Positions 18,412 through 27,199 are shown, numbered from the stretch's first letter. The stretch is DNA of 56,146 nucleotides from Amycolatopsis pittospori (GCF_013870525.1 NZ_JACBXD010000052.1:1-56146), one strand, 5' to 3'. Translations and numbers: made by a program. The notes: generated by a model not told the origin, from the sequence alone.

Positions 18412-19527
18412 TCAGGCAGGCAGGTCGATCAGCGGCGCGAGGGCCGCGCGATGCCGTCCTGGGGTGCCGAGGGCGATCTCGTCGCTCTTCGCGCGCTTCA
18501 GGTACAGATGCGCCGGGTGCTCCCAAGTCATGCCGATGCCGCCGTGCAACTGGATCGCCTCTTCGGCCGCGTGGACGGCGATGAGGGAGTTGCGCGCCTG
18601 TGCCACCGCGACGGCGATCGGGACGTCCTCGCCGGAGGCCAGGCAGTCCGCGGCGTACCGCGCCGTCGCCCTGGCGTTGACCAGGTCCGTGTACAGGTTC
18701 GCCAGCCGGTGCTTGAGCGACTGGAACGATCCGACCTGGCGGCCGAACTGGTAGCGCTCCTTGAGGTAGCGCACCGTTTCGGTCAGCGCCCACTCGGCGA
18801 TCCCGAGCTGTTCCGACGCCAGCAGTCCCGCCGCGGTCACCAGCGCCGTGTCCAGGGCGGACGCCGCCTTCGAGGCGTCGGCGACGCGCTTCGCGGCGAC
18901 GTTTTCCAGGGTGACGTCGGCGATGCGCCGGGTCAGGTCCAGCGAGATCGCCTCGGTGACCGTCACGCCCGCCGAAGCCGCGTCGACCGTGTAGAGGCCG
19001 GGTCCGTCGGGACCCACCGCCGGGACGACGATCAGCTCGGCGACCGAGGCGTCGGCGACGCTCCTGACCTGCCCGCTCAGCGTCTCGTCCGCGTCGGCGG
19101 TGACCGTCGACGGGAACTCGGTGCCGGGCGCGGCCGACAGCGGCACGGCCAGCGCGCCGATGAGCGTGCCCGCGGCCAGTTTCGCCAGTCGTTCGGCCAC
19201 TTCGGCCTGTGACGTGTCGGTCGCCAGCAAGGCCGATGTCGCCAGGACGGCGCTGCCGAGATAGGGGACCGGGGCGACACTGCGCCCGAGTTCCTCCATC
19301 ACGACGGCGACCTCACGCGCCGAAGCGCCGTGTCCGCCCAGTGCCTCCGGGACGGCGAGGCCCGCCGCGCCGAGATCGGCGGCGAGTGTGCGCCACAGCT
19401 TGAGGTCGTACGGTTCGGCCGTTTCGGTCCTGGCGATCAGCGCGGCCGGTTCCGCCCGGTCCTTGAGCAGGTCGCGGACGCTGGCGCGAAGGTCCTCTTC
19501 GACCTCGGAATACAACAGGTCGCTCAT
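18412..19527 (-). CDS. Acyl-CoA dehydrogenase, probable non-catalytic partner subunit
   Basis: This 371-residue FadE-like protein has the helical N-terminal domain, the GRQVGSFQSLKHRLANLYTDL flavin region and the C-terminal QLHGGIGMTWEHPAHLYLKRAK segment. It lacks the E-G-(S/T)-x-E/Q catalytic loop of the neighbouring dehydrogenase. Pairs like this form alpha2beta2 acyl-CoA dehydrogenases in actinomycetes, for example in steroid side-chain degradation. The start overlaps the stop of the partner gene (ATGA), which fits a heteromer. The substrate cannot be read from the sequence. Confidence 0.92.
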   Translation of the reverse strand: MSDLLYSEVEEDLRASVRDLLKDRAEPAALIARTETAEPYDLKLWRTLAADLGAAGLAVPEALGGHGASAREVAVVMEELGRSVAPVPYLGSAVLATSALLATDTSQAEVAERLAKLAAGTLIGALAVPLSAAPGTEFPSTVTADADETLSGQVRSVADASVAELIVVPAVGPDGPGLYTVDAASAGVTVTEAISLDLTRRIADVTLENVAAKRVADASKAASALDTALVTAAGLLASEQLGIAEWALTETVRYLKERYQFGRQVGSFQSLKHRLANLYTDLVNARATARYAADCLASGEDVPIAVAVAQARNSLIAVHAAEEAIQLHGGIGMTWEHPAHLYLKRAKSDEIALGTPGRHRAALAPLIDLPA

Positions 19528-20705
19528 CGGGGCAGGTCCTTCCAGGCGACGTCCTTGTCGATCCGCGGCTCGGACGGCAGCCCCAGCACGCGTTCGGCGA
19601 TGATGTTGCGCAGGACCTCCGAGGTGCCGCCCTCGATGGAGTTCCCCTTCGCGCGCAGGTAGCGGTAGCCGGCTTCACGGCCGAGGAAGTCGACGCCGTC
19701 GGGGCGCCGCATCGTCCAGTCGTCGTAACGCAGGCCTTCTTCGCCGAGCAGTTCGATCTCCAGCCCCGACGCGGCCTGGTTCAGCTCCGAGAACGCGACC
19801 TTGACCGCGGAACCCTCCGGCCCGGGCGCGCCGGCGGCGAGTTGCTGCCGCAGCCGCGAACTCACCAGGCGCAGGCTTTCACCCTCCACCCACAACTTGA
19901 GCAACCTGTCGTGCAGTTCGCCGGTGCGCAGTTCCGGACGCTCGCGCCAGGTGTTCGCGACGGCGCCGACCATGCCGCCGTCACGCGGGAAACCGGCCCC
20001 GCCGATGGCGACGCGTTCGTTCATCAGCGTGGTCTGGGCGACCTTCCAGCCTTCGCCGACCGCGCCGAGGCGGTGCGCGTCGGGAATCCGGACCTCGCTG
20101 AGGAAGACCTCGTTGAACTCGGCCTCGCCGGTGATCTGGCGCAGCGGCCGGACTTCGACGCCCGGAGCGGTCATGTCGCACAGGAAATACGTCATGCCCC
20201 GGTGCTTCGGGACGTCGGGATCGGTGCGGGTGACCAGGATGGCCCACTGCGACTTGTGCGCGCCCGACGTCCAGACCTTCTGGCCGGTGACGACCCAGTC
20301 GTCGCCGTCGCGGACCGCGCGGGTGCCCAGCGCGGCGAGGTCGGATCCGGCGCCCGGTTCGCTGAACAGCTGGCACCACACCTCCCGTTCGGTCCACAAT
20401 GGACGCAGGAAGCGCTGGTGCTGTTCCGGGGTGCCGAAGGCGAGGATGGTCGGAGCGGCCATGCCCAGCCCGATGCCGATCCGCCGCTTGTCGTTGTCCG
20501 GAGCGCCCGCCGCGCCGAGTTCGGCGTCCACAAGGGACTGCATCGAACGCGGGGCGCCGATGCCGCCGAGGCCCTCGGGGAAGTGGATCCACGCCAGCCC
20601 GGCGTCGAACCGCGCGTCGAGGAACTCCTGGCGCGGTGTGCTTTCCGGCGGATACGCGACCAGCAGGTCGGCCACGCGCCGCTTGAGATCTTCCACAGTG
20701 GTCAC
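19524..20705 (-). CDS. Acyl-CoA dehydrogenase, probable catalytic partner subunit
   Basis: This 393-residue protein has the FAD and substrate motif CQLFSEPGAGSDLA, the VTGQKVWTSGAH strand and the C-terminal IEGGTSEVLRNIIAERVLGLP with the catalytic Glu position. The GTG start at 20705 overlaps the previous stop by GTGA, and its 3' end overlaps the partner subunit gene. It likely introduces a double bond into a CoA thioester as half of a heterotetramer. There is no clue to chain length or ring structure of the substrate. Confidence 0.93.
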   Translation of the reverse strand: MTTVEDLKRRVADLLVAYPPESTPRQEFLDARFDAGLAWIHFPEGLGGIGAPRSMQSLVDAELGAAGAPDNDKRRIGIGLGMAAPTILAFGTPEQHQRFLRPLWTEREVWCQLFSEPGAGSDLAALGTRAVRDGDDWVVTGQKVWTSGAHKSQWAILVTRTDPDVPKHRGMTYFLCDMTAPGVEVRPLRQITGEAEFNEVFLSEVRIPDAHRLGAVGEGWKVAQTTLMNERVAIGGAGFPRDGGMVGAVANTWRERPELRTGELHDRLLKLWVEGESLRLVSSRLRQQLAAGAPGPEGSAVKVAFSELNQAASGLEIELLGEEGLRYDDWTMRRPDGVDFLGREAGYRYLRAKGNSIEGGTSEVLRNIIAERVLGLPSEPRIDKDVAWKDLPR

Positions 20706-21925
20706 TTTCCAGCCTCCGTGCGGTACTTCTTCAGCTCACGGTGCGCCAGCGAACGCTTGTGCACCTCGTCCGGGCCGTCGGCGAGGCGCAGCGTCCGTAC
20801 CTGCGCCCACATTTCGGCGACCGGGAAGTCCTGACTGACCCCGCCCGCGCCGAACAGCTGCACGGCCTTGTCGAGGATCCATTCGACGGTGATCGGGGTG
20901 GAGATCTTGATCGCCTGGATCTCGGTGTGCGCGCCCTGGTTGCCGACGGTGTCCATCAGCCACGCGGTTTTGAGCACCAGCAGCCGCTGCTGTTCGATCT
21001 TGACCCGTGCCTCGGCGATCCAGTCCTGCACGACGCCTTGTTCGGCGATCGGTTTGCCGAAAGTCTCGCGAGACAGGGCGCGGCGGCACATCAGTTCCAG
21101 CGCGCGCTCGGCCATGCCGATGGCACGCATGCAGTGGTGGATCCGCCCGGGTCCGAGGCGGGCCTGCGCGATGGCGAATCCGTCGCCCTCGCCGGCGATG
21201 AGGTTCTCCGCCGGGACGCGGGCGTCGTCGAAGATCACCTCGGCGTGGCCGCCGTGGTCGCCGTCGGTGTAGCCGAACACGTGCATGCCGCGTTTCACCG
21301 TCATGCCCGGGGTGTCGCGGGGGACCAGGATCATGCTCTGCTGCTTGTGCGGTGGGCCGTCCGGATCGGTCTTGCCCATCACGATGAAGATCTTGCAGTT
21401 CGGGTTCATCGCGCCGGAGATGTACCACTTACGGCCGTTGATGACGTACTCGTCGCCGTCACGCCGGATGCTGGTGGCGATGTTGCGGGCGTCGGAGGAG
21501 GCGACGTCGGGTTCGGTCATCGCGAACGCGGACCGGATCTCGCCGTCCAGCAACGGTTGCAGCCACTGCTTCTTCTGCTGCTCGCTGCCGAACATGGTGA
21601 GGACTTCCATGTTCCCGGTGTCCGGTGCCGCGCAGTTGAGCGCGGTCGGGGCGAGCCGGAGGCTGCGGCCGGTGATCTCGGCCAGCGGCGCGTACTGCAG
21701 GTTCGTCAGCCCGGCGCCGTGGTCGCCGGGGAGGAAGAAGTTCCACAGACCGCGTTTGCGGGCCTCGGCCTTCAGCTCCTCGACGATCGGCGGCTGCGAC
21801 CACTCACTGTCGCGCTCGGCCAACTGCTCCTCGAAGACCGATTCGGCGGGGTAGACGTGCGAATCCATGAACTCCAGGAGTTTCCCCCGCAGTTCCTCGG
21901 TTTTCGCGTCGAAGGCGAAGTCCAT
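20702..21925 (-). CDS. Acyl-CoA dehydrogenase, ACAD10/11 type
   Basis: This 407-residue protein has the dehydrogenase fold with AFAMTEPDVASSDARN and YVINGRKWYISGAMNP, and ends with RLADGPDEVHKRSLAHREL, the C-terminal signature of the ACAD10/11 branch, in which this loop lacks the usual EGT. The ACAD11 branch is linked to CoA esters of 4-hydroxy acids, working with a fused or adjacent APH-like kinase. Here the kinase gene lies directly upstream with a 2-bp gap, matching the fused eukaryotic arrangement. Confidence 0.93.
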   Translation of the reverse strand: MDFAFDAKTEELRGKLLEFMDSHVYPAESVFEEQLAERDSEWSQPPIVEELKAEARKRGLWNFFLPGDHGAGLTNLQYAPLAEITGRSLRLAPTALNCAAPDTGNMEVLTMFGSEQQKKQWLQPLLDGEIRSAFAMTEPDVASSDARNIATSIRRDGDEYVINGRKWYISGAMNPNCKIFIVMGKTDPDGPPHKQQSMILVPRDTPGMTVKRGMHVFGYTDGDHGGHAEVIFDDARVPAENLIAGEGDGFAIAQARLGPGRIHHCMRAIGMAERALELMCRRALSRETFGKPIAEQGVVQDWIAEARVKIEQQRLLVLKTAWLMDTVGNQGAHTEIQAIKISTPITVEWILDKAVQLFGAGGVSQDFPVAEMWAQVRTLRLADGPDEVHKRSLAHRELKKYRTEAGK

Positions 21926-21927
21926 CT

Positions 21928-22992
21928 CTATCCCTCTTCCTTGAGAGTCTCGTTGCCATGCGCGATCAGGGGGACGACGCCCGCGCCGATGCCGTCGAAT
22001 CCGGCGCCGACGGTCTGGCCGTTGCTGTAGCGGAGGTGGATGCCTTCCAAGATCACAGCCAGTTTGAAGAAGGCGAAGCCCACGTACCAGTTGAGCCGGG
22101 AGACGTCGCGGCCCGAACGTTCGGCGTACCGGGCGACGACCTCGTCGTTGCGCGGGTAACCCGGCGCCGAACTGGCGTTGGACACTAACTGCAACGAGAC
22201 CGGCCTTCTCCCGCCCCCCTCTCCGAGGGACCCACCCCCCGTGTCGCGTTCGGCGTAGGCCACCAGCAGGGCGAGGTCGGTCAGCGGATCGCCGAGCGTG
22301 GACATCTCCCAGTCCAGCACCGCGGTGATCCGGTCGTCGGCGTTCACCAGCACGTTGTCCAGCCGGTAGTCCCCGTGGACGATCGACGGCCTGCCCGAAA
22401 CCGGCACGGACGAGGCGAGCCGGTCGTGCAGTTCGTCCACCCCGGGCAGGTCACGGCTGCGGTTGCCGTCGAGCTGCTTCTTCCAGCGCCGCAACTGGCG
22501 TTCGAGGAAGCCTTCCGGCCGGCCGAAATCGCCCAGCCCCACCGATTCCGGATCGACGGCGTGCAGGTCGACGAGGGTGTCGACGAGCGCGTCCGCGATC
22601 GCCTTCGTCCGGGCGGGGCCGAGCGTGGCCAGTTCGGTGTCCGCGCGGTACGGCGTGCCCTCGACGAACTCCATCACGTAGAACCGCGAGCCGATGACGT
22701 CGGTGTCCTCGCACAGCAGGACGGTCTCCGGCACCGGGACGGCCGTGCCGCGCAGGCCGGAGATCACCTTGAACTCGCGGCCCATGTCGTGCGCGGTCGG
22801 CAGGACGTGGCCCAGCGGCGGGCGGCGGACCACCCAACGGGACCGCCCGTCGCCCACGATGTAGGTGAGGTTGGACCGGCCCCCTTCCACGACCTGGCCG
22901 CTCAGCTCACCGGTGACGAGCCCCGGCCGGTTCTCGTCCAGGTGGGCCCTGAGCCTGGCCAGGTCGAGGCCCGGCAGGTCGGTCTGGTTCAT
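21928..22992 (-). CDS. APH-like phosphotransferase, ACAD10/11-associated
   Basis: This 354-residue protein belongs to the aminoglycoside phosphotransferase/choline kinase fold: catalytic HGDYRLDN at residues 206-213 and Mg-binding DWEM at 227-230. Bacterial homologues next to ACAD11-like dehydrogenases probably phosphorylate 4-hydroxyacyl-CoA, allowing phosphate loss and entry to beta-oxidation. Residues ~250-275 (TGGGSLGEGGGRRPV and following) look like an insertion in a conserved region and contain a TTA Leu codon at 22186-22188, rare in such genomes. A TetR-type palindrome lies 33 bp upstream of the start. Confidence 0.9.
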   Translation of the reverse strand: MNQTDLPGLDLARLRAHLDENRPGLVTGELSGQVVEGGRSNLTYIVGDGRSRWVVRRPPLGHVLPTAHDMGREFKVISGLRGTAVPVPETVLLCEDTDVIGSRFYVMEFVEGTPYRADTELATLGPARTKAIADALVDTLVDLHAVDPESVGLGDFGRPEGFLERQLRRWKKQLDGNRSRDLPGVDELHDRLASSVPVSGRPSIVHGDYRLDNVLVNADDRITAVLDWEMSTLGDPLTDLALLVAYAERDTGGGSLGEGGGRRPVSLQLVSNASSAPGYPRNDEVVARYAERSGRDVSRLNWYVGFAFFKLAVILEGIHLRYSNGQTVGAGFDGIGAGVVPLIAHGNETLKEEG

Positions 22993-23024
22993 GGTGCCTC
23001 CAGAGTCTGACTTTCCGAGTACGG

Positions 23025-23040
23025 TACCGACCAGTCGGTA
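23025..23040. promoter_or_regulatory. Probable TetR operator taccgaccagtcggta
   Basis: 7-bp arms taccgac and gtcggta flank a 2-bp centre, the form of TetR operators upstream of actinomycete lipid genes. It lies 33 bp before the start of the phosphotransferase/dehydrogenase operon on the minus strand. The TetR encoded at 17305-17931 is the obvious candidate binder. Confidence 0.7.
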
Positions 23041-23084
23041 TGTCCGGTAGTGGTGGCCCGTCGCGCGTGCCGCAGGTCACCTGG

Positions 23085-23537
23085 TCAGGCGATGAGCCGG
23101 ACGACCATCTCCGCGACGCACGCCGGTTTGGGCTCGCCGTCGATCTCGATCGTCCAGCGCACGACGGCCTGTTTGCCGCCGGTGACGTCGGTGACCTCGA
23201 TCAGTTCGGCGCCCGCCCGGATCTTCGCGCCCACCTTGACCGGCTGCGGGAAGCGGACCTTGTTGAGGCCGTAGTTGATGCCCATCGTGAGCCCGTGGAC
23301 GCGGTAGAGCTTCCCGACGAACCCCGAAATGAGCGAGAGCGTCAGGAACCCGTGCGCGATCGGCCCGCCGAACGGTCCCTCGGCCGCCTTCTCGACGTCG
23401 ACGTGGATCCACTGGTGGTCGTCGGTGGCGTCGGCGAACAGGTTCACCCGTTCCTGGGTGAGCGTCAGCCATTCGCTGTACCCGAAGTGCTCGCCGACGG
23501 CGTTCTCGAACTCCTGCAGGGAGGCGAATTCACGCAT
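23085..23537 (-). CDS. MaoC-like (R)-specific enoyl-CoA hydratase
   Basis: This 150-residue single-hotdog protein carries the hydratase 2 motif DATDDHQWIHVD (Asp40 and His45 as the catalytic pair), followed by FGGPIAHGFLTLSLI. It should hydrate trans-2-enoyl-CoA to (R)-3-hydroxyacyl-CoA. It is separated by 3 bp from the SDR reductase gene upstream, which could oxidise or reduce the 3-hydroxy/3-oxo pair. Both belong to the acyl-CoA block. Confidence 0.93.
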   Translation of the reverse strand: MREFASLQEFENAVGEHFGYSEWLTLTQERVNLFADATDDHQWIHVDVEKAAEGPFGGPIAHGFLTLSLISGFVGKLYRVHGLTMGINYGLNKVRFPQPVKVGAKIRAGAELIEVTDVTGGKQAVVRWTIEIDGEPKPACVAEMVVRLIA

Positions 23538-23540
23538 GAC

Positions 23541-24302
23541 TCAGTCCTTCGGTCCGCCGGCGACGTAGATGACCTGGCCGGAGATGAACCCGGCGCCGTC
23601 GCTCACCAGGAACGAGGCGAGGTTGGCGATGTCGTCGGGCGTTCCGACGCGCTGCACCGGGATCTGCGACGCGGCCGCGGCCTTGAAGTCCTCGAAGGAC
23701 ATGCCGACCCGCTCGGCGGTCGCCGCGGTCATGTCGGTGGCGATGAAGCCCGGCGCGATGGCGTTCGCGGTGACGTTGAACTTGCCCAGTTCGATCGCGA
23801 GGGTCTTGGTGAAGCCCTGCATGCCCGCCTTGGCCGCGGAGTAGTTGACCTGCCCGCGGTTGCCCAGCGCCGAGGTGCTGGACAGGTTGACGATGCGGCC
23901 CCATTTCTCCTGCGTCTGGTACTTCTGCACCTCGCGGGTCATCAGGAACGAACCCTTCAGGTGCACGCCGAGCACCGAGTCCCAGTCCTGTTCGGTCATC
24001 TTGAACAGCAGGTTGTCGCGGGTGATGCCGGCGTTGTTGATCAGCACGGTCGGCGCGCCGAGCTCTTCGGCGACCCGGGTCACCGCGGCCTCGACCTGAG
24101 CGGCGTCGTTGACGTCCAGCGCGACACCGACGGCCTTGCCGCCCTCGGCGACGATCGCTTCGGCTCCCTGCTTGACGCCCGTTTCGTCGAGGTCGAGCAG
24201 GCCGACGGCGAACCCGTCGGAGGCCAGCCGCCTGGCGACGGCGGCGCCGATGCCACGGCCGGCGCCGGTGACGATCGCTACGCGGGAGGGGTGGTCGGTC
24301 AC
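23541..24302 (-). CDS. SDR-family 3-oxoacyl reductase (FabG-like)
   Basis: This 253-residue short-chain dehydrogenase has the cofactor motif TGAGRGIG (residues 12-19), NNAG near 89-92, and the catalytic Ser141, Tyr154, Lys158 in SSTSALGNRGQVNYSAAK. The C-terminus GFISGQVIYVAGG is FabG-like. In this operon it likely acts on 3-oxo/3-hydroxyacyl-CoA rather than in primary fatty acid synthesis, because MaoC and acyl-CoA dehydrogenase genes follow it. The start is GTG at 24302. A small aagcg/cgctt repeat at 24352-24363 upstream may be an operator. Confidence 0.93.
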   Translation of the reverse strand: MTDHPSRVAIVTGAGRGIGAAVARRLASDGFAVGLLDLDETGVKQGAEAIVAEGGKAVGVALDVNDAAQVEAAVTRVAEELGAPTVLINNAGITRDNLLFKMTEQDWDSVLGVHLKGSFLMTREVQKYQTQEKWGRIVNLSSTSALGNRGQVNYSAAKAGMQGFTKTLAIELGKFNVTANAIAPGFIATDMTAATAERVGMSFEDFKAAAASQIPVQRVGTPDDIANLASFLVSDGAGFISGQVIYVAGGPKD

Positions 24303-24755
24303 GGGTGACTCCTCGTCGTCGAGTACAAGTTGACGCCGAGTCTGCCGTACTAAGCGGTCGCTTTCCAGAGAGGGCAGGAGACCAATCCCGTATTCGATGA
24401 TGACAGACGTACCAGGGCGGTCATCGGGGATGCCGCCGCGCCCAGGCCACTGGCTGGTCGCATGCTCACCCCGAGCTGCTCCGTACGAGAAAAGGCCGGC
24501 TTGCGGCGACGTCTTCGGACAAGGCGGACGGCAGGCCGTGCCGATCTGGTTTGGCGCCGACCTGCCGTGCTGCTCCGGAGCATGCTTACGAAGCCGCCCG
24601 CTCGGGTCGTGGACGCATCTTCCAAGCGGTCGAACCGGCGACGTCGACGGCCGAGCCGTCTACGATTCCCGTCTCGATCCACCTGTCGTCGAAGGCCAAC
24701 GCGAGCGAGGTGGAACTCGCATTGGTCGAACTCTTGGACGCGTCCGGGACGGACG
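24303..24755. other. Gene-poor stretch at the left edge of the accessory region
   Basis: Beyond the SDR promoter, the only coding signal I see in these 453 bp is a possible + strand remnant (24551-24847). Base composition is more even than in neighbouring genes, and no RNA gene or insertion sequence was recognised. Confidence 0.55.
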
Positions 24756-24847
24756 TCACGGACGCGATGCCGAGGGGGTTTCATGCTCGAACGAAGAAGC
24801 CGCAGGTCCGCTGTGAGCGATCGAGCCCCGGATCAGATCCGCGATGA
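24551..24847 (+). pseudogene. Possible remnant of an effector-associated domain
   Basis: The stretch IPVSIHLSSKANASEVELALVE and the following LLDASGTDVTDAMPRGF resemble a small beta-alpha-beta domain seen at the N-terminus of actinobacterial proteins that also carry a TRADD-N-like membrane segment. The downstream part degenerates, there is no ribosome site, and it overlaps the opposite-strand membrane gene. A decayed fragment is more likely than a gene. Recognition is from memory of the pattern only. Confidence 0.25.
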
Positions 24848-25376
24848 GCGCGTCCTTGGCCGGTCCTGGTGTCATGTCCGCGAGGAGGATGATGCGGTTG
24901 ATGTCGTCGCGGATCGCGCGTGCTTCGGCGTCGGCCTCGCGGGTGCGGGCGTAGAACAGGGTGGCGACCACTGTGGGAACAGTGCTCATGAGCGAGATGG
25001 CGAAACCGGCGCCGACAGTCCCGACGACCACGAGACCCAGTCCGGTCAGCAGTACAGCCGCCGCGCCGGCGCCGGCGATCGCGGCTCCTCGATTGCGTGC
25101 CCGACGGCTGCGGAGGACATAGTCGAACTCGTTCTCTCGACGCTGGTGCATCCCGTGCAAGGCATCCTCTTCGCGGCGCCGATGGTCGGTGACAGAGTCG
25201 ACTGGCGTGGGGGAGTGGTCCTCGGCGAGGGGCGCTCGGTTCCATCGGGGCGCTCGGTCGTAGAGCCATAGGAGTACGGCACTGGTCACTGCGGTGGCCG
25301 AACCCACCAACGCGAGCACACGGTCGCCGCCGGGCAAGCCGGTCTCGGCTGCGAGGACGACGGCGGTCAGGCTCAT
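24756..25376 (-). CDS. Membrane protein resembling TRADD-N-associated family
   Basis: This 206-residue protein has one hydrophobic segment near residues 20-40, a charged stretch with several Arg/Glu (HRRREEDALHGMHQRRENEF), and then a hairpin of two hydrophobic helices (about 97-117 and 120-142), followed by a polar helical tail. The order charged helix, two membrane helices, polar helix resembles the TRADD-N-associated membrane domain of bacterial conflict systems, but the match is by general pattern. The ATG at 25376 was preferred to the longer upstream frame, whose first 80 residues look random. No neighbour shares its strand closely. Confidence 0.6.
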   Translation of the reverse strand: MSLTAVVLAAETGLPGGDRVLALVGSATAVTSAVLLWLYDRAPRWNRAPLAEDHSPTPVDSVTDHRRREEDALHGMHQRRENEFDYVLRSRRARNRGAAIAGAGAAAVLLTGLGLVVVGTVGAGFAISLMSTVPTVVATLFYARTREADAEARAIRDDINRIILLADMTPGPAKDALIADLIRGSIAHSGPAASSFEHETPSASRP

Positions 25377-25713
25377 GCGACTATCGCCGCCTAGCAGGCT
25401 TTCCAGCGGCTTGTGCCGAAAGAACCTGCCTGACCCGACGTGCGTGTGCCCTCTTTCCAGAGGTCTTACAGCGCCACAAGGACTTGTTTTGACGTCCGAT
25501 CGGCGCCTTCGCGGTTGTAGTTTCGGCATGAAGCACAGCGAGGACGGTGTTCTGATTCGCGGTCTCCCACATTTCCCACAATGCTCTGCTGGATCGTGGG
25601 ATCCACCCGGACGGCGCATCGCCGACGCTGTGAAGTACGGCGGGAAATGGGGGTGACGCGTTGCATGTGGCCATCTGAGCGGATCGGATCAGCGCCGTTA
25701 GGAGAGTGCGGCC
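25377..25713. other. Intergenic stretch in the accessory region
   Basis: I see no convincing gene, RNA or repeat in these 337 bp. They hold the promoter side of the minus-strand membrane gene and the ribosome site (aggag) of the small + strand gene that starts at 25714. Confidence 0.5.
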
Positions 25714-26082
25714 ATGTCAGTCCTGCCGCATTGGTGGATCGCAGTTCTACGTACCGCCTGCCAACAGGCCGAACTCGCCATCGCCGGCATAGTCCCGTGG
25801 CCCCGAGGACCTATGGGACAGCTCGTCGCCGGTCGAGGCCGTGGATCCCGACACCGAACTGGTGGGCCGCAGACCGGGGCGATCCGGTTCTGGCAGTGCG
25901 AGATCGAGCTTTGCCCGCCGCTGTTCTGGACGGGCTTCTTCGGCCAGGTATCGCGTGTGCCGGGTCCGACTGTCGATGTTCATCCCAACGGCGATGCCAG
26001 CGAGGTACCCATGCCCGACACCATCGAAGCCAGCGAGCCACCGACAGACGACCCGGTCAGACAGCAGGATTTCGCTGCCTGA
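25714..26082 (+). CDS. Small hypothetical protein
   Basis: This 122-residue frame starts at ATG after aggagagtgcggcc, a fair ribosome site, and ends inside a strong hairpin (26041-26098). The protein has a hydrophobic N-terminal part (WWIAVLRTACQQAELAIAGI), an aromatic middle (FWTGFFGQV) and an acidic tail (TIEASEPPTDDPVRQQ). I recognise no family. Third-position GC is lower than in the flanking metabolic genes, as elsewhere in this region. The ribosome site and hairpin favour a real gene, but the evidence is thin. Confidence 0.4.
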   Translation: MSVLPHWWIAVLRTACQQAELAIAGIVPWPRGPMGQLVAGRGRGSRHRTGGPQTGAIRFWQCEIELCPPLFWTGFFGQVSRVPGPTVDVHPNGDASEVPMPDTIEASEPPTDDPVRQQDFAA

Positions 26083-26098
26083 TCGGGTCGTCTGTCGG
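26041..26098. terminator. Bidirectional hairpin between convergent genes
   Basis: 20-bp arms (26041-26060 and 26079-26098) pair with one mismatch around an 18-nt loop. The stop codon of the small + strand gene lies within the right arm; the ThiL-like gene ends 7 bp beyond on the other strand. Confidence 0.75.
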
Positions 26099-26104
26099 TG
26101 AGGC

Positions 26105-27199
26105 CTAACTCGCCCGGCTGCCGAGGACCTCGGTGATCAGCCGGGGCAGTTCGCCACCGTGCCACGAACTGGACGAGAACCGTTCCTGCGAGATCCCTTG
26201 CCACGGCTCGGTCGTCCCGCCGTCATCCAGCAGGATGCCCTTCTCGTGAGAAGTAAGCGCACCGATCTCGCGCGCAGTGACGCCCTCTGCCGCGAGGGTC
26301 TTCTTGGTGAGTTCGACGTCCTGCTGCCGGACGGCGACGACGAGCGTCCAGTCACCCCAAGCCTGCACGAGGTCGAACGGGCGGAGCTCGGTCTGGGCGC
26401 AGACGGCGGCGGGTCCGGGATCCAGCCGGATGTCCGTGGTGATGCTGGCGCCGAGACCGTTGGCGTCGCACAACGTCCGCACGGTCGGGAAGAGACCGTC
26501 GGACACGTCCATCGCCGCACGGGCCAGCCCGCTCGTGGCGAGGATCTTCCCGGCGGTCACCTGCGCCATCGGACGGCAGGCGCGCTCGCGGATCTTGGCG
26601 ACGTCGCTTTCCGGAAGCTCCGCCTGTTTTTCTGCCAACAGCGCGTATGCCCAGAGATAGCCGGGTGAACCGACCAGCATCAGGCGGTCGCCGACGGTCG
26701 CGCCGCCGCGCCCGAGCCGCCCCTCCGGGACGCACCGGCCGATCGCGGTGGCGGTCAGTTGCCGGACAGGGCCGTCCCGGAGATCCCCGCCGACGACCTT
26801 GGTCCCGTGTATCGAGGTGCATTCGTCCACGCCGTCGAGGAACCGCCGGAATTCCCCGGCGGTGGTCGTCTTCGGCAGGGTGTAGTTGACGACCAGCCCG
26901 AGCGGGGTGGCCCCGGCCGCCGCCAGATCGGACAGGTTGATCGTCGCCAGCAGCCAGCCCGCGTGGTACGGATCCGTTTCACCCAGGATGGTGACCAGCG
27001 GCGTCGGACAGCTGTCGGTGGTGGCGACCAGCTCGCCGCCGCTCAACCCATCCGGGGCATCGAGAACGGCGCAGTCGTCGCCGAATCCGCGGATACCGCC
27101 GTAGCGTGGCCGCAGGATGTGTTTCAGGATCGCTTGCTCGCCGACGTCGCCGAGGAGGACGTCGTCTCCGACGGGTGAGGGCTCACTCACGACCTGCAT
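26105..27199 (-). CDS. ThiL/PurM-superfamily kinase-like protein
   Basis: This 364-residue protein has all main ThiL-type motifs: GFGDDCAVL, VATTDSCP, INLSDLAAAGATP, VVGGDLRDG and MDVSDGL. These bind ATP and Mg in thiamine-monophosphate kinase and its AIR-synthase relatives. An ATP-dependent phosphorylation or cyclisation is expected, but it need not use thiamine phosphate: the gene is the last of a four-gene operon with a dCTP-deaminase-like protein, not with thiamine genes. The ATG at 27199 overlaps the upstream gene by 17 bp; a GTG at 27190 is an alternative. Codon use is less GC-biased than in the flanking metabolic genes. Confidence 0.85.
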   Translation of the reverse strand: MQVVSEPSPVGDDVLLGDVGEQAILKHILRPRYGGIRGFGDDCAVLDAPDGLSGGELVATTDSCPTPLVTILGETDPYHAGWLLATINLSDLAAAGATPLGLVVNYTLPKTTTAGEFRRFLDGVDECTSIHGTKVVGGDLRDGPVRQLTATAIGRCVPEGRLGRGGATVGDRLMLVGSPGYLWAYALLAEKQAELPESDVAKIRERACRPMAQVTAGKILATSGLARAAMDVSDGLFPTVRTLCDANGLGASITTDIRLDPGPAAVCAQTELRPFDLVQAWGDWTLVVAVRQQDVELTKKTLAAEGVTAREIGALTSHEKGILLDDGGTTEPWQGISQERFSSSSWHGGELPRLITEVLGSRAS

